The translations under genes and the position numbers were made by a program. DNA of 64,000 bases from Streptomyces sp. CB02009 (GTDB taxonomy: Bacteria > Actinomycetota > Actinomycetes > Streptomycetales > Streptomycetaceae): assembly GCF_001905825.1 (NCBI RefSeq), contig NZ_LIVV01000006.1:558001-622000 (forward strand), read 5' to 3'. The notes below the pieces were generated by a model. The model was not told where the DNA came from and ran no database searches. It worked only from the letters and a program-made list of their open reading frames with translations. This document shows positions 37,603 to 46,057 of this stretch, one piece after another. Within the stretch, counting starts at the first letter, position 1. Each line of letters begins with the position of its first letter.

Positions 37603-38793
37603 GTGAGAGCGACAGCCAGGAACAACATCTCCCGCCGGTCCCTGCTGCGCGGCATCGGCGGTGCCGGGGCCGCGAGTCTGCTCGCCGCCGGATGCGGGGT
37701 CCCCGCCGCCTACGTCGACGAGGGCGACCGGGCCGGCCGCGACCTCTCCGCCCGGGACCGGACGCTCGACTTCGCCAACTGGCCGCTGTACATCGACACC
37801 GATGACGAGGACGCCAGGAAGCGCCCGACGCTCGACGCCTTCAGGAAGCGCACCGGGATCTCCGTCCGGTACACCGAGGAGATCAACGACAACGACGAGT
37901 TCTTCGGCAAGATCAGCCCGTCCCTGATGAACCACCAGGAGACCGGCCGCGACCTGATCGTCGTCAGCGACTGGATGGCCGCCCGCTTCGTCCGCCTCGG
38001 CTGGGCCCAGGAGATGAACCGCGCCACCCAGCCGAACGTCACCGAGCACCTCGACCCGCAGCTCCGCTCGCCCGCCTTCGACCCGGGCCGGCTGCACAGC
38101 GTCCCCTGGCAGTCCGGGATCACCGGCATCGCGTACAACCGCAGGAAGCTCGGCCGGGAGCTCCGCTCCACCAAGGAGCTGTGGGCCGACGACCTGCGCG
38201 GCAAGGTCACCCTGCTGTCCGGGCTCGACGAGTCCTTCGCCCTGCTCATGATGGGCAGGGGGGTCGACGTCACCCGCTGGACCGGCGACGACTTCCACGC
38301 CCTGTGCGAGCAGATCGAGGGCCTCGTGAAGAAGCGGCACATCCGCCGCTTCACCGGCAACGACTACATCAAGGACCTGTCGACCGGCGACGTGCTGGCC
38401 TGTCAGGCGTACTCGGGCGACGTCATCCAACTCCAGGCCGACAACCCGGAGATCGAGTTCGTCGTCCCCGAGGAGGGCGCCGAACTGTGGGCCGAGTCCC
38501 TCATGATCCCCAACCTCGCGCACCACAAGGCCAACGCCGAGAAGCTCGTCGACTACTACTACGAGCCGGAGGTCGCCGCCGAACTCGCCGCCTGGGTCAA
38601 CTACGTGTGCCCGGTGCCGGCCGCGCAGAAGGTCCTCGCGGACTCCGGCGACGAGGAGCTCGTGGCGCTCGCGGAGGACCCGCTGATCTTCCCGGACGCG
38701 GACATGCGGGGACGCCTCGCGATCGCCCGGGACATCACCGCGCGGGAGCGGCAGGACTTCACGAAGCGGTGGAACGCGATCGTCGGTCTGTGA
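37603..38793 (+). CDS. Polyamine ABC substrate-binding Tat lipoprotein (orphan)
   Basis: 396 residues from GTG 37603. The signal has a twin-arginine motif (ISRRSLLRG, Arg11-Arg12) and lipobox LAAGC with Cys31. The mature part is PotD/F-like: LDFANWPLYIDTDDED, YTEEINDNDEFFGKISPSL and RRFTGNDYIKDLSTGDVLAC. It is clearly paralogous to the protein at 48484 but has no permease or ATPase next to it, so it may feed the PotABC system at 49775-52661. No Shine-Dalgarno is seen, and the start could be slightly different. Confidence 0.88.
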   Translation: MRATARNNISRRSLLRGIGGAGAASLLAAGCGVPAAYVDEGDRAGRDLSARDRTLDFANWPLYIDTDDEDARKRPTLDAFRKRTGISVRYTEEINDNDEFFGKISPSLMNHQETGRDLIVVSDWMAARFVRLGWAQEMNRATQPNVTEHLDPQLRSPAFDPGRLHSVPWQSGITGIAYNRRKLGRELRSTKELWADDLRGKVTLLSGLDESFALLMMGRGVDVTRWTGDDFHALCEQIEGLVKKRHIRRFTGNDYIKDLSTGDVLACQAYSGDVIQLQADNPEIEFVVPEEGAELWAESLMIPNLAHHKANAEKLVDYYYEPEVAAELAAWVNYVCPVPAAQKVLADSGDEELVALAEDPLIFPDADMRGRLAIARDITARERQDFTKRWNAIVGL

Positions 38794-38799
38794 GCCGCG

Positions 38800-38841
38800 C
38801 GGGGGCCGCCGCGGGAGTCGCACCCGCGGCGGCCCCCGTTT
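38800..38841 (+). terminator. Strong terminator after the orphan binding protein
   Basis: CGGGGGCCGCCGCGGG (38800-38815) pairs perfectly over 16 bp with CCCGCGGCGGCCCCCG (38823-38838), loop AGTCGCA, followed by TTT. Confidence 0.9.
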
Positions 38842-38842
38842 C

Positions 38843-38869
38843 TGAACGCGTTCAAGAGGGGCGTACGCT
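38843..38869 (+). promoter_or_regulatory. 12-bp palindrome and candidate leaderless promoter of the gene at 38876
   Basis: TGAACGCGTTCA (38843-38854) is a perfect palindrome. TACGCT at 38864-38869 could be a -10 box, which would start RNA at or within 1-2 nt of ATG 38876. A -35 is weak (TTCTGA, 38840-38845), overlapping the palindrome. Confidence 0.4.
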
Positions 38870-38875
38870 GCCCTC

Positions 38876-39466
38876 ATGAGCGACTCGAACGGGCCGAGAG
38901 CCCTTCTCACGCGCATCCGCGTCTGGCTGATCGTCTTCGTCGTCTGCCTGGTCCTGAGCGGGATCACCGCGTTCCCGCTCGTCACCGAACTCCGGCTGCT
39001 TGACTCCGCGCTCGACGGCTGGGCGGCTCCCGTGGCCGACCTCCTCCCCGGACTCGCCGAGTGGATCGACCGGGTGCGGGGCGGCCTCGAGACCGCCGAC
39101 GAGCAGGCCCCGTACCTGCTCTACGGCACCGACTGGCTCGCCTTCGCGCACCTCGTCATCGCGGTCGCCTTCTACGGCGTCCACCGCGATCCCGTCCGCA
39201 ACATCTGGGTCGTCGAGTTCGGCATGATCGCCTGTGTCGGCATCATCCCGCTCGCCCTGATCTGCGGACCGATCCGGGGCATCCCCTTCTGGTGGTCGGT
39301 CATCGACATGTCCTTCGGCGTCATCGGGATCCTGCCGCTGCTCCACGTACGCCGGCTGATCAAGCGGCTCGAAGCCGCCGCGGCACCGGAGCCCGTGCCG
39401 GCCGGCGTCGGCCAGTCCGGCAGGCCGTACGCCGCTAGTCCGGCAGGCCGTACGCCGCGACCATGA
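38876..39466 (+). CDS. Conserved membrane protein, four TM helices, unknown function
   Basis: 196 residues. Hydrophobic helices: VWLIVFVVCLVLSGITAFPL, LLYGTDWLAFAHLVIAVAFY, WVVEFGMIACVGIIPLALIC and WWSVIDMSFGVIGILPLLHV. A Pro/Ala-rich cytosolic tail follows. I do not recognise a domain. No Shine-Dalgarno is visible, which fits a leaderless message. Its 3' end overlaps the convergent beta-lactamase-like gene by 32 bp. Confidence 0.8.
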   Translation: MSDSNGPRALLTRIRVWLIVFVVCLVLSGITAFPLVTELRLLDSALDGWAAPVADLLPGLAEWIDRVRGGLETADEQAPYLLYGTDWLAFAHLVIAVAFYGVHRDPVRNIWVVEFGMIACVGIIPLALICGPIRGIPFWWSVIDMSFGVIGILPLLHVRRLIKRLEAAAAPEPVPAGVGQSGRPYAASPAGRTPRP

Positions 39467-40676
39467 GGTTCAGGGCGGTCGGGTTCATGTCCTGGCCCTT
39501 CGCGTCGGTGGAGTTGACGCTGTAGACGAGGGTGCGCGCGCCGTCGCGGGTGGAGGCGATGGCCGCGTTGTACCCCCAGCGGCCGCCGGTCTTGCCCCAG
39601 ACCTCGCGGCCGCCGAGCCTCTTCATCGACAGGCCCGCGGAGTACGCCGCCGGATCCCCGGACTTCAGGTCCGCGACCTTCGGCAGCGTGAACATCTCCT
39701 CCAGGAGCGGCCCGCGCACCACCCGGCCCGCGAACAGCGCCCGGGTGAACCGCTCCAGATCGGCCGTGGTCGAGACGAGGTCACCGGCCGCCCAGCCGTC
39801 CGTCACCCCCCACACCGAGACGTCCCGCAGCCCGGTCGTCCCGTCGTCGAGCCGCATGGTCTGGTAGCCGTGGTTGTACGGGCCGGCCAGCTCGGCCGCC
39901 TCGCCCGGGAGACAGGTGTCCCGGAGGCCCAGTGGCCGCAGGATCCGCCGCTCCACCTGGTGCTCGTACCTGTCGCCCGTGACCCGCTCCACGATCAGAC
40001 CGGCGATCGTGTACCCGATGTTGAGGTAGTGCTGCTTCGTGCCGGGCCGGAACTCGCGCGGCTTCGCCGTGGCCGAGCGGACCATGTCCTCCGGGCTGTG
40101 GACGTCGAAGCGATGGGCGTACCACTCCTCCACCGTGTCGCCGACGGCCAGTTCGGGGGCCGGGATGCCGTGCGTGTGGTTCAGGAGCTGGCGCACGGTC
40201 ACCGTCGCGTACCGGCCGGGGATCAGCTCCGGCAGGTACGAGCGGGCCGTGCGGTCCAGGTCGATCCGGCGCTCGGACGCCAGCTGCAGGACCGTCGCGG
40301 CCGTGAAGACCTTCGTCACCGATCCGGCGCGGAAGCGGGCCGCCGGGTCCGCCGGGGCGCCGCTCACCAGGTCGTGGACCCCGGCACTTCCCCGCCAGGC
40401 ACCCTCGGAGCCGCCGACCCGGACGAGCGCGGCCGTGGCGTCGGTCCGCGGGAGCCCGGCGATCACCGTGCTCAGGTCCGGGCTCGCCGGGTGGGCCGTC
40501 GCCCCGGTCACCGCAGGAGCCGCGACGGCGGACGGTGTCGCGTCGGCGGACGGCGTCGCGCCGGCCCTGGGCGCTTCGACGGCCCTGGGTGCCGCGAAGG
40601 CCGGGGTGAGCGCCGGGCCCGCCGCGACCCCCAGGACCAGGGCGGCGGCGAGCAGCGTGCGGGTGGACGTCCTCAT
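39435..40676 (-). CDS. Secreted serine beta-lactamase/D-Ala-D-Ala carboxypeptidase-like hydrolase
   Basis: 413 residues from ATG 40676, CGGAG 7 nt upstream. Sec signal with AFA-A cleavage near residue 29, then a Pro/Ala/Thr-rich linker (RAGATPSADATPSAV). All class C/R61-type catalytic motifs are present: SVTK (Ser-x-x-Lys), YLN (Tyr-x-Asn) in KQHYLNIGYTI and KTG in VWGKTGGRWG. It could be a carboxypeptidase, esterase or beta-lactamase; motifs alone do not decide. It stands alone on the minus strand. Confidence 0.9.
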   Translation of the reverse strand: MRTSTRTLLAAALVLGVAAGPALTPAFAAPRAVEAPRAGATPSADATPSAVAAPAVTGATAHPASPDLSTVIAGLPRTDATAALVRVGGSEGAWRGSAGVHDLVSGAPADPAARFRAGSVTKVFTAATVLQLASERRIDLDRTARSYLPELIPGRYATVTVRQLLNHTHGIPAPELAVGDTVEEWYAHRFDVHSPEDMVRSATAKPREFRPGTKQHYLNIGYTIAGLIVERVTGDRYEHQVERRILRPLGLRDTCLPGEAAELAGPYNHGYQTMRLDDGTTGLRDVSVWGVTDGWAAGDLVSTTADLERFTRALFAGRVVRGPLLEEMFTLPKVADLKSGDPAAYSAGLSMKRLGGREVWGKTGGRWGYNAAIASTRDGARTLVYSVNSTDAKGQDMNPTALNLMVAAYGLPD

Positions 40677-40732
40677 GGTCAACTCCGGTGGTGTGAGCCG
40701 TTGTTCTCGATGGCTCCATCCTGCTGACCTGC

Positions 40733-40773
40733 GGCGATCGGCGGATCGCCCGCACCGGCGGTCTTCCGCCGGT
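40733..40773 (-). terminator. Two small hairpins after the response regulator
   Basis: GGCGATC/GATCGCC (40733-40739 with 40744-40750) and ACCGGCGG/CCGCCGGT (40754-40761 with 40766-40773) are both perfect with 4-nt loops. They lie at the 3' end of the minus-strand run 44198-40773. Confidence 0.55.
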
Positions 40774-41486
40774 CAGTTCCTCGCCGACCCGGGGGAGGGG
40801 GCCGGCCCCGCGCCTCCCCCGGGCGGGGGAGAGCCCGCCGCCACCAGACCCGTCTCGTACGCGCAGATCACCGCCTGGATGCGGTCCCGCAGACCGAGCT
40901 TGGCGAGCACGTTCCCCACATGGGTCTTCACCGTGTGGTCGCTGACCACCAGTTCCGCCGCGATCTCCGCGTTGGAGAGACCGCGCGCGAGGAGCAGCAG
41001 GGTCTCCCGCTCCCGTCCCGTCAGCACGTCGAGCCGGGGGTCGGGGGCGGTCCTGCGCGGACCACCCGCCGTGTACTCCTCCACCAGGCGGCGGGCCACG
41101 GAGGGCGCGAGCAGCGAGTCGCCCGCCGCCACCACCCGTACCGCGTGCACCAGATCGTCCCTGCGCACGTCCTTGAGGAGGAAGCCGCTCGCGCCCGCGT
41201 GCAGCGCCTCGTACACATACGCGTCGGTGTCGAAGGTCGTCAGGATCACCGTCCGGCAGCCGGTGCCCGCGCTGATCGCCCGGCAGGCCTCGATGCCGTC
41301 GGTGCCGGGCATCCTGATGTCGAGCAGCGCCACGTCCGGGGCGTGCCGGCGCACCGCCTCGACCGCCTCGGCCCCGTCCCCCGCCTCGGCCACGACCTCG
41401 ATGTCCGGCTGCGCGTCGAGGATCATCGCGAAGCCGCTGCGGACCAGTTCCTGGTCGTCCGCGACCACCACCCGGATCGTCGTCAT
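40773..41486 (-). CDS. NarL/LuxR-family response regulator
   Basis: 237 residues. The receiver domain has acidic pocket VVADDQELVRSGF, phospho-Asp in VALLDIRMPGTDGIE, and Thr/Lys in ILTTFDTDAYVYE and GFLLKDVRRDD. The C-terminal LuxR HTH is LTGRERETLLLLARGLSNAE then SDHTVKTHVGNVLAKLGLRD. It overlaps the kinase gene by 4 nt and is its partner. The Pro/Gly tail is unremarkable. Signal and regulon are unknown. Confidence 0.94.
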   Translation of the reverse strand: MTTIRVVVADDQELVRSGFAMILDAQPDIEVVAEAGDGAEAVEAVRRHAPDVALLDIRMPGTDGIEACRAISAGTGCRTVILTTFDTDAYVYEALHAGASGFLLKDVRRDDLVHAVRVVAAGDSLLAPSVARRLVEEYTAGGPRRTAPDPRLDVLTGRERETLLLLARGLSNAEIAAELVVSDHTVKTHVGNVLAKLGLRDRIQAVICAYETGLVAAGSPPPGGGAGPAPSPGSARN

Positions 41487-42673
41487 CTCCCCACCTCCGC
41501 CGTGGAGGGTACGGGGAGCAGGGCCCGCACCTCGAACCCCCGGCCGCCCGGTCCCGGGCCGGCCGTCACCGTCCCGCCGTGGGCGGCGGCCCGCTCCCGG
41601 ATGCCGGTCAGGCCGTGGCCGCCGGAACCGCGCCCGGCTGGCCCCGGCGCGGGGCCGCGCCCGTCGTCCGTGACCGTGACCCGCAGGACCCCGTCGACGT
41701 GGGCGAGCCGGACGTCGGCCCGGCGGGCGTCCGCGTGCCTGACGACGTTCGTCAGGGCCTCCTGCACGATCCGGTAGGCGCTCGCGCCGGTCGCCGCGGG
41801 CAGCGCCCGCACCCCGCCCTCCGTCGCGTACTCCACGAGGAGGCCGCCGGACCTCACCCGCTCCACCAGCGCGGGGATCCCGGAGAGGTCCGGCTGGGGT
41901 TCGCGGGGCGGCGCCCCCTCGGGGCCCTCCCGCAGCAGCCCCAGCATCTGCCGCAACTGGGTCATCGCCTCGCGGCCCGTCTCCGAGATCGCCTCGAACG
42001 CGGCCTCCGCGCGCTCCGGCGCCGCCCGCACCGCCACCGGGCCCGCCTCGGCCTGCACGACCATCAGGCTCACCGCGTGCGACAGGATGTCGTGCATCTC
42101 CCGTGCGATCCGGGCCCGTTCGCGTGCGGCGGCCCGCTCCGCCTCGATCAGGTGCGCCCGCTGCCGGGCGTCCTGGAGCCGGCCGAAGACATAGGCGGCG
42201 CCGAACACGAAGAGCGAGAAGGTCAGTTCACGGGCCGACTGGGTGTTGAGCCACACCGAGACCGGCACCGCGACCGTCATCAGTCCCGCCGTCGTGAGCC
42301 GCTTCCACGCCGGCGAGTGCAGCGCGATCGTGTAGACGATGACGAGCCCGGTGTACGGCAGCGGCTGGCCCGGCCCTTCGAGCACCAGCTTGTAGAGCGC
42401 GCTCGCCGCCAGGATCGCCAGGAGTACGGCCACCGGCGCCCGTCGCCGCCAGACGAGCGGCACCACGGTGAGCGTGGTCAGGCCGTACGCGGCCCAGGTC
42501 GCCGGTTCGAGTTCGGGTCCGCGCGGCACCACGAACGGCATGGTCATCGCCGCCTGGACCAGCAGCGCGATCCCCAGGTCCACCGCCCACGGGTTCGCCG
42601 CGCCCCAGGCGCGCACCCGCTCCCACCGCCCGCGGAGCGCCTCCCGCCCGCGCGGCATCCCCCTCAGGACCAT
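41483..42673 (-). CDS. Sensor histidine kinase (HisKA_3 type)
   Basis: 396 residues from ATG 42673 (MVLRGMPRGREALRGRWERV). Five to six TM helices occupy the first 180 residues (for example YTGLVIVYTIALHSPAW, LTFSLFVFGAAYVFGRL). The phospho-His lies in IAREMHDILSHAVSLMVVQA; ATPase motifs are EALTNVVRHADARRA, VTDDGRG and GHGLTGIRERAAAHGGTV. There is no obvious extracellular sensor domain, so sensing is probably intramembrane. Its start overlaps the upstream methyltransferase stop (TAATG). Confidence 0.94.
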   Translation of the reverse strand: MVLRGMPRGREALRGRWERVRAWGAANPWAVDLGIALLVQAAMTMPFVVPRGPELEPATWAAYGLTTLTVVPLVWRRRAPVAVLLAILAASALYKLVLEGPGQPLPYTGLVIVYTIALHSPAWKRLTTAGLMTVAVPVSVWLNTQSARELTFSLFVFGAAYVFGRLQDARQRAHLIEAERAAARERARIAREMHDILSHAVSLMVVQAEAGPVAVRAAPERAEAAFEAISETGREAMTQLRQMLGLLREGPEGAPPREPQPDLSGIPALVERVRSGGLLVEYATEGGVRALPAATGASAYRIVQEALTNVVRHADARRADVRLAHVDGVLRVTVTDDGRGPAPGPAGRGSGGHGLTGIRERAAAHGGTVTAGPGPGGRGFEVRALLPVPSTAEVGR

Positions 42674-43458
42674 TACGGCTTGCGGCCCACCGCGCCGAAC
42701 TGCGCCACCACGGGCGCCTCTTCGTCCGTCGCGCGCCAGCGCGAGCAGGAGAGGATGCCCGGCTCCAGGAGGTCGAGGCCGTCGAAGAAGGACGCGATCT
42801 CGGCGCGGCTGCGGGCGGTGATCGGCGGGGTCGCGTTCTCGTTCCAGAAGGCCATGGCCGCCTTGTTGCCCTCGCCGCCGAGCTCCGGCTCCAGGGTGGG
42901 GTGGGTGAGGACCAGGTGGCTGCCGGAGGGGACGGCGTCCATCAGGGCCCGGACGATCGTCCGGGCCTCGCCGGTGTCCAGGACGAAGTTGAGGATGCCG
43001 AGCATCATCACGGCCACCGGCCGGGAGAGGTCGAGCGTCGCACCGGCCGCCGCCAGGATCTTCTCCGGGTCGTGGGCGTCGGCGTCCACGTACTCGGTGA
43101 CGCCCTCCGGCGCGCTGGTCAGGAGCGCGCGGGCGTGGGTGAGGACGATCGGGTCGTTGTCGACGTAGACGATCCGGGCGTCGGGCGCGGCCCGCTGGGC
43201 GACCTCGTGGGTGTTGTCGGCGGTCGGCAGACCCGTACCGATGTCGAGGAACTGGCGCATCCCGGCGTCGGCGGCGAGGAAGGTGACGGCGCGGCCGAGG
43301 AACGCCCGGTCCGCGCGGGCCACTTCGCCGATGCTCGGGTAGAAGCCGGTGACCTGGTCGCCGACCGCCCGGTCGACCGGGTAGTTGTCCTTGCCGCCCA
43401 GCCAGTAGTTCCACACCCGGGCGTTGTGGGCGATGTCGGTCCGGATCCGGTCGTTCAT
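42673..43458 (-). CDS. SAM-dependent methyltransferase, DUF574 (Methyltransf_19) family
   Basis: 261 residues. Family hallmarks: IAHNARVWNYWLGGKDNYPV near the start, SAM site RQFLDIGTGLPTADNTHEVA and IVYVDNDPIVLTHARALL. The family is greatly expanded in Streptomyces, mostly with unknown substrates. It overlaps both the GDPD stop (ATGA) and the histidine kinase start (TAATG), so it is translated as part of one run with the two-component pair. Confidence 0.92.
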   Translation of the reverse strand: MNDRIRTDIAHNARVWNYWLGGKDNYPVDRAVGDQVTGFYPSIGEVARADRAFLGRAVTFLAADAGMRQFLDIGTGLPTADNTHEVAQRAAPDARIVYVDNDPIVLTHARALLTSAPEGVTEYVDADAHDPEKILAAAGATLDLSRPVAVMMLGILNFVLDTGEARTIVRALMDAVPSGSHLVLTHPTLEPELGGEGNKAAMAFWNENATPPITARSRAEIASFFDGLDLLEPGILSCSRWRATDEEAPVVAQFGAVGRKP

Positions 43459-44198
43459 CCCTGGGCCTTTCGCAGGACGGCGGCGAGAGCGTCGACCCGG
43501 TTGGTGGTGATCGAGTCGACCCCGTTCCCGATCAGCTTACGCATGGTGCGGGAGGTGTCCGCCGTCCAGGCCGAGACGAGGAGACCGTCCCGGTGGACCC
43601 GGTCGGTCAGGGCCCGACTCACCAGGCCGAAGCGGTAGTTGAGCCAGCGGGGCCGGACCACGTCGAGCAGGATCGGACGGGGCGGCGCGAGCGAGGTCCA
43701 GGTGAGGGCGATCTCCGCGGCCGGGTCGGCGGCGCGCACCTGGAGCATGGCGACGGCCCCCGCGCAGTAGTAGACGCGCTCCCCGGCGCCGCACTCGCGG
43801 ACCGTACGGACGATGGCGCGGACCGAGTTCTCGTCGCCGCCCGGCAGATCCAGCATCAGCCGCTTCTCCCCGGCGGTGAGCAGCGCCTCGCGCAGGGTCG
43901 GGACCGCGCCGTACGTCAGCTCCCCGACCTGCTCGTACGTGAGCGCGGAGAGCGGGCGGTCATGGCCCCAGAGGCGCTTCAGGGTGTCGTCGTGGAGGAG
44001 CACGGGCACCCCGTCCTTCGTCAGCCGCACGTCGACCTCGACCGCGTCCGCCCCCCGCTCGATCGCCGAGGCGATCGAGCCGAGGGTGTTCTCGCGGACG
44101 CGGTACGGGTCGCCGCGATGGCCCACGACGGTGACGGAGGCCGTGGCCTCGGCTGCGTGCGCGACGGCGGTCGGGTCCATGGCGGTGTCGGAGTCCAT
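43455..44198 (-). CDS. Glycerophosphodiester phosphodiesterase
   Basis: 247 residues from ATG 44198 (MDSDTAMDPTAVAHAAEATA). GDPD motifs: VVGHRGDPYRVRENTLGS (HR...EN), EVDVRLTKDGVPVLLHDDTL (metal-binding E-x-D and second His) and a C-terminal VDSITTNRVDALAAVLR. There is no signal peptide, so it is cytosolic and likely hydrolyses glycerophosphodiesters to glycerol-3-phosphate. It lies 38 nt downstream of the deaminase gene on the same strand. Confidence 0.93.
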   Translation of the reverse strand: MDSDTAMDPTAVAHAAEATASVTVVGHRGDPYRVRENTLGSIASAIERGADAVEVDVRLTKDGVPVLLHDDTLKRLWGHDRPLSALTYEQVGELTYGAVPTLREALLTAGEKRLMLDLPGGDENSVRAIVRTVRECGAGERVYYCAGAVAMLQVRAADPAAEIALTWTSLAPPRPILLDVVRPRWLNYRFGLVSRALTDRVHRDGLLVSAWTADTSRTMRKLIGNGVDSITTNRVDALAAVLRKAQG

Positions 44199-44236
44199 GG
44201 GCCCATTCTCGCCGTCGCGGGCGCCCGGGCCAGTCG

Positions 44237-45268
44237 TCAGCGCGCGAGCCAGGTGCCGGTGTACGTGTCGATCTCGGCGGCGATCCTGGCCTTCCCGGCC
44301 GGGTCGAGGAACGAGGCCTCCACCGCGTTCTTCGCGAGGGCGGCGACACCGCGCTCGTCGAGGCCGAGGAGCCGGGCGGCGACCGCGTACTCGTTGTTGA
44401 GGTCGGTGCCGAACATCGGCGGGTCGTCGCTGTTGACGGTGACGAGGACGCCGGCGTCCACCATCTGCCGGATCGGGTGCTCGTCCAGGGTGGCGACGGC
44501 CCGTGTGGCGATGTTCGAGGTCGGGCAGACCTCCAGCGCGATGCGGTGCTCCGCCAGGTGGGCGAGGAGCGCCGGGTCCTGGACCGAGCTGGTGCCGTGG
44601 CCGATGCGCTCGGCGCCCAGGTCGTTGATCGCGTCCCAGACCGTCTGCGGGCCGGTCGTCTCGCCCGCGTGCGGGACGGAGTGCAGGCCGGCCGCCCGCG
44701 CCCGGTCGAAGTACGGCTTGAACTGCGGGCGCGGCACGCCGATCTCCGGGCCGCCGAGGCCGAAGGAGACCAGGCCCTCGGGGCGCAGCCCGTCGGTGGT
44801 GGCGAGACGGGCGGTCTCCTCCGCGGAGGCCAGGCCGGCCTCGCCCGGGATGTCGAAGCACCAGCGCAGGATGGTGCCGAACTCGGCTTCGGCGGCCTTG
44901 CGGGCGTCCTCGATGGCGGCCATGAAGGCGCGCTCGTCGATGCCCCGGCGGGTGGAGGAGTAGGGGGTGATGGTCAGCTCGGCGTACCGGATGTTCTGCC
45001 GTGCCATGTCACGGGCGACCTCGAAGGTCAGCAGCCGGACGTCCTCGGGGGTGCGGACCAGGTCGACGACCGAGAGGTAGACGTCGATGAAGTGTGCGAA
45101 GTCGGTGAACGTGAAGTAGTCGGTCAGCGCCTCCGGGTCCGTGGGGACCTTGGAGTCGGGGTGCCGGGCGGCGAGCTCGGCGACGATCCGGGGCGAGGCG
45201 GAGCCGACGTGGTGGACGTGCAGCTCTGCCTTGGGCAGGCCCGCGATGAAGGGATGGAGATCGGTCAT
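44237..45268 (-). CDS. Adenosine deaminase-like amidohydrolase, probable aminodeoxyfutalosine deaminase
   Basis: 343 residues from ATG 45268 (MTDLHPFIAGLPKAELHVHH). Metal ligands: HVH at the start, HAGET and NSDDPPMF. Catalytic Glu is in the HAGET stretch. True adenosine deaminases usually have HxHLDG after the first strand; here it is HVHHVGSASP. This variant is the form I recall for Streptomyces 6-amino-6-deoxyfutalosine deaminase (futalosine menaquinone route). The call between the two rests on that memory. Probably its own promoter in the divergent gap to 45344. Confidence 0.82.
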   Translation of the reverse strand: MTDLHPFIAGLPKAELHVHHVGSASPRIVAELAARHPDSKVPTDPEALTDYFTFTDFAHFIDVYLSVVDLVRTPEDVRLLTFEVARDMARQNIRYAELTITPYSSTRRGIDERAFMAAIEDARKAAEAEFGTILRWCFDIPGEAGLASAEETARLATTDGLRPEGLVSFGLGGPEIGVPRPQFKPYFDRARAAGLHSVPHAGETTGPQTVWDAINDLGAERIGHGTSSVQDPALLAHLAEHRIALEVCPTSNIATRAVATLDEHPIRQMVDAGVLVTVNSDDPPMFGTDLNNEYAVAARLLGLDERGVAALAKNAVEASFLDPAGKARIAAEIDTYTGTWLAR

Positions 45269-45343
45269 CCCGTCATCGTAGGCCGGACGGTTACCCCTCA
45301 GGGGTGAGGCCGTAGCATGGCGGGACCATGATGGGGGAGGCCC

Positions 45344-46030
45344 ATGTCTGACAACCAAGACCAGTCGCAGGGCGGGTACGACCCGACGGACCCGTGGGCT
45401 CCGCCGAACCGCGACGGGGTGGAACTGAGCAAGCCGACGACTCCGTCGCCGGTGCACGACCAGCAGACCGTCACGTCCTTTCCGCTGGCGCAGCCCGGCC
45501 CCACCGACGTGCCGCCGCCACCGGTCGCACCCGGCGGTCCTGCGGCGACGCCCGGCGCGTACGGCTACCCGGCGGCGGACACGTCCGGCGGATACGGGTA
45601 CCCGTCGGCGGTGACCCCGCCGCCCGCCCCGGCGGGCTCCGGGTACGGCTATCCCGGCTACCCGTCGCCCGGCGGCTACCCCGGCCAGACCGGCTGGCAG
45701 CAGTCCCCGTCGAACGGCATGGGGACGGCCTCGATGGTGCTCGGCATCATCTCGGTGGCGGGCTTCTGCCTGTGGGGCCTGGGCGCGATCCTCGGCATCC
45801 TGGCGCTGATCTTCGGCATCATCGGCCTGAAGAAGGCCGGCCGGGGCGAGGCGACCAACCGGGGCATGGCCGTCGCGGGCATCGTCCTCGGCGCGATCGG
45901 CACCCTGGTCAGCGCCGTCTTCCTCGGCTTCATCATCTGGGCGGCCACACAGGACTCGTCGTCCTTCGACGACTCCGGCTACGAGGACCCGTTCGCGTCG
46001 AGCCTGGTGGTCGAGAGCGGCAGCCGTTGA
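45344..46030 (+). CDS. DUF4190 membrane protein with Gly/Tyr/Pro repeats
   Basis: 228 residues, GGGGGA 5 nt upstream. The first 125 residues are disordered, with repeats such as AYGYPAADTSGGYGYPSA and GYGYPGYPSPGGYPGQTG. Two TM helices follow (MVLGIISVAGFCLWGLGAIL, AVAGIVLGAIGTLVSAVFLG) in a DUF4190 domain, then an acidic tail. Such proteins are common in Streptomyces and uncharacterised. A short dyad ACCCC-TCA-GGGGT (45293-45305) and a TAGCAT box (45313-45318) lie in the 75-nt divergent gap. Confidence 0.9.
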   Translation: MSDNQDQSQGGYDPTDPWAPPNRDGVELSKPTTPSPVHDQQTVTSFPLAQPGPTDVPPPPVAPGGPAATPGAYGYPAADTSGGYGYPSAVTPPPAPAGSGYGYPGYPSPGGYPGQTGWQQSPSNGMGTASMVLGIISVAGFCLWGLGAILGILALIFGIIGLKKAGRGEATNRGMAVAGIVLGAIGTLVSAVFLGFIIWAATQDSSSFDDSGYEDPFASSLVVESGSR

Positions 46031-46057
46031 TCCACGGTCACCCCGGGTGACACCGGT

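Noticed and set aside
39435-40676. Antibiotic-resistance beta-lactamase
   Set aside because: The SxxK, YxN and KTG motifs are shared with carboxypeptidases and esterases; nothing in the context indicates resistance.
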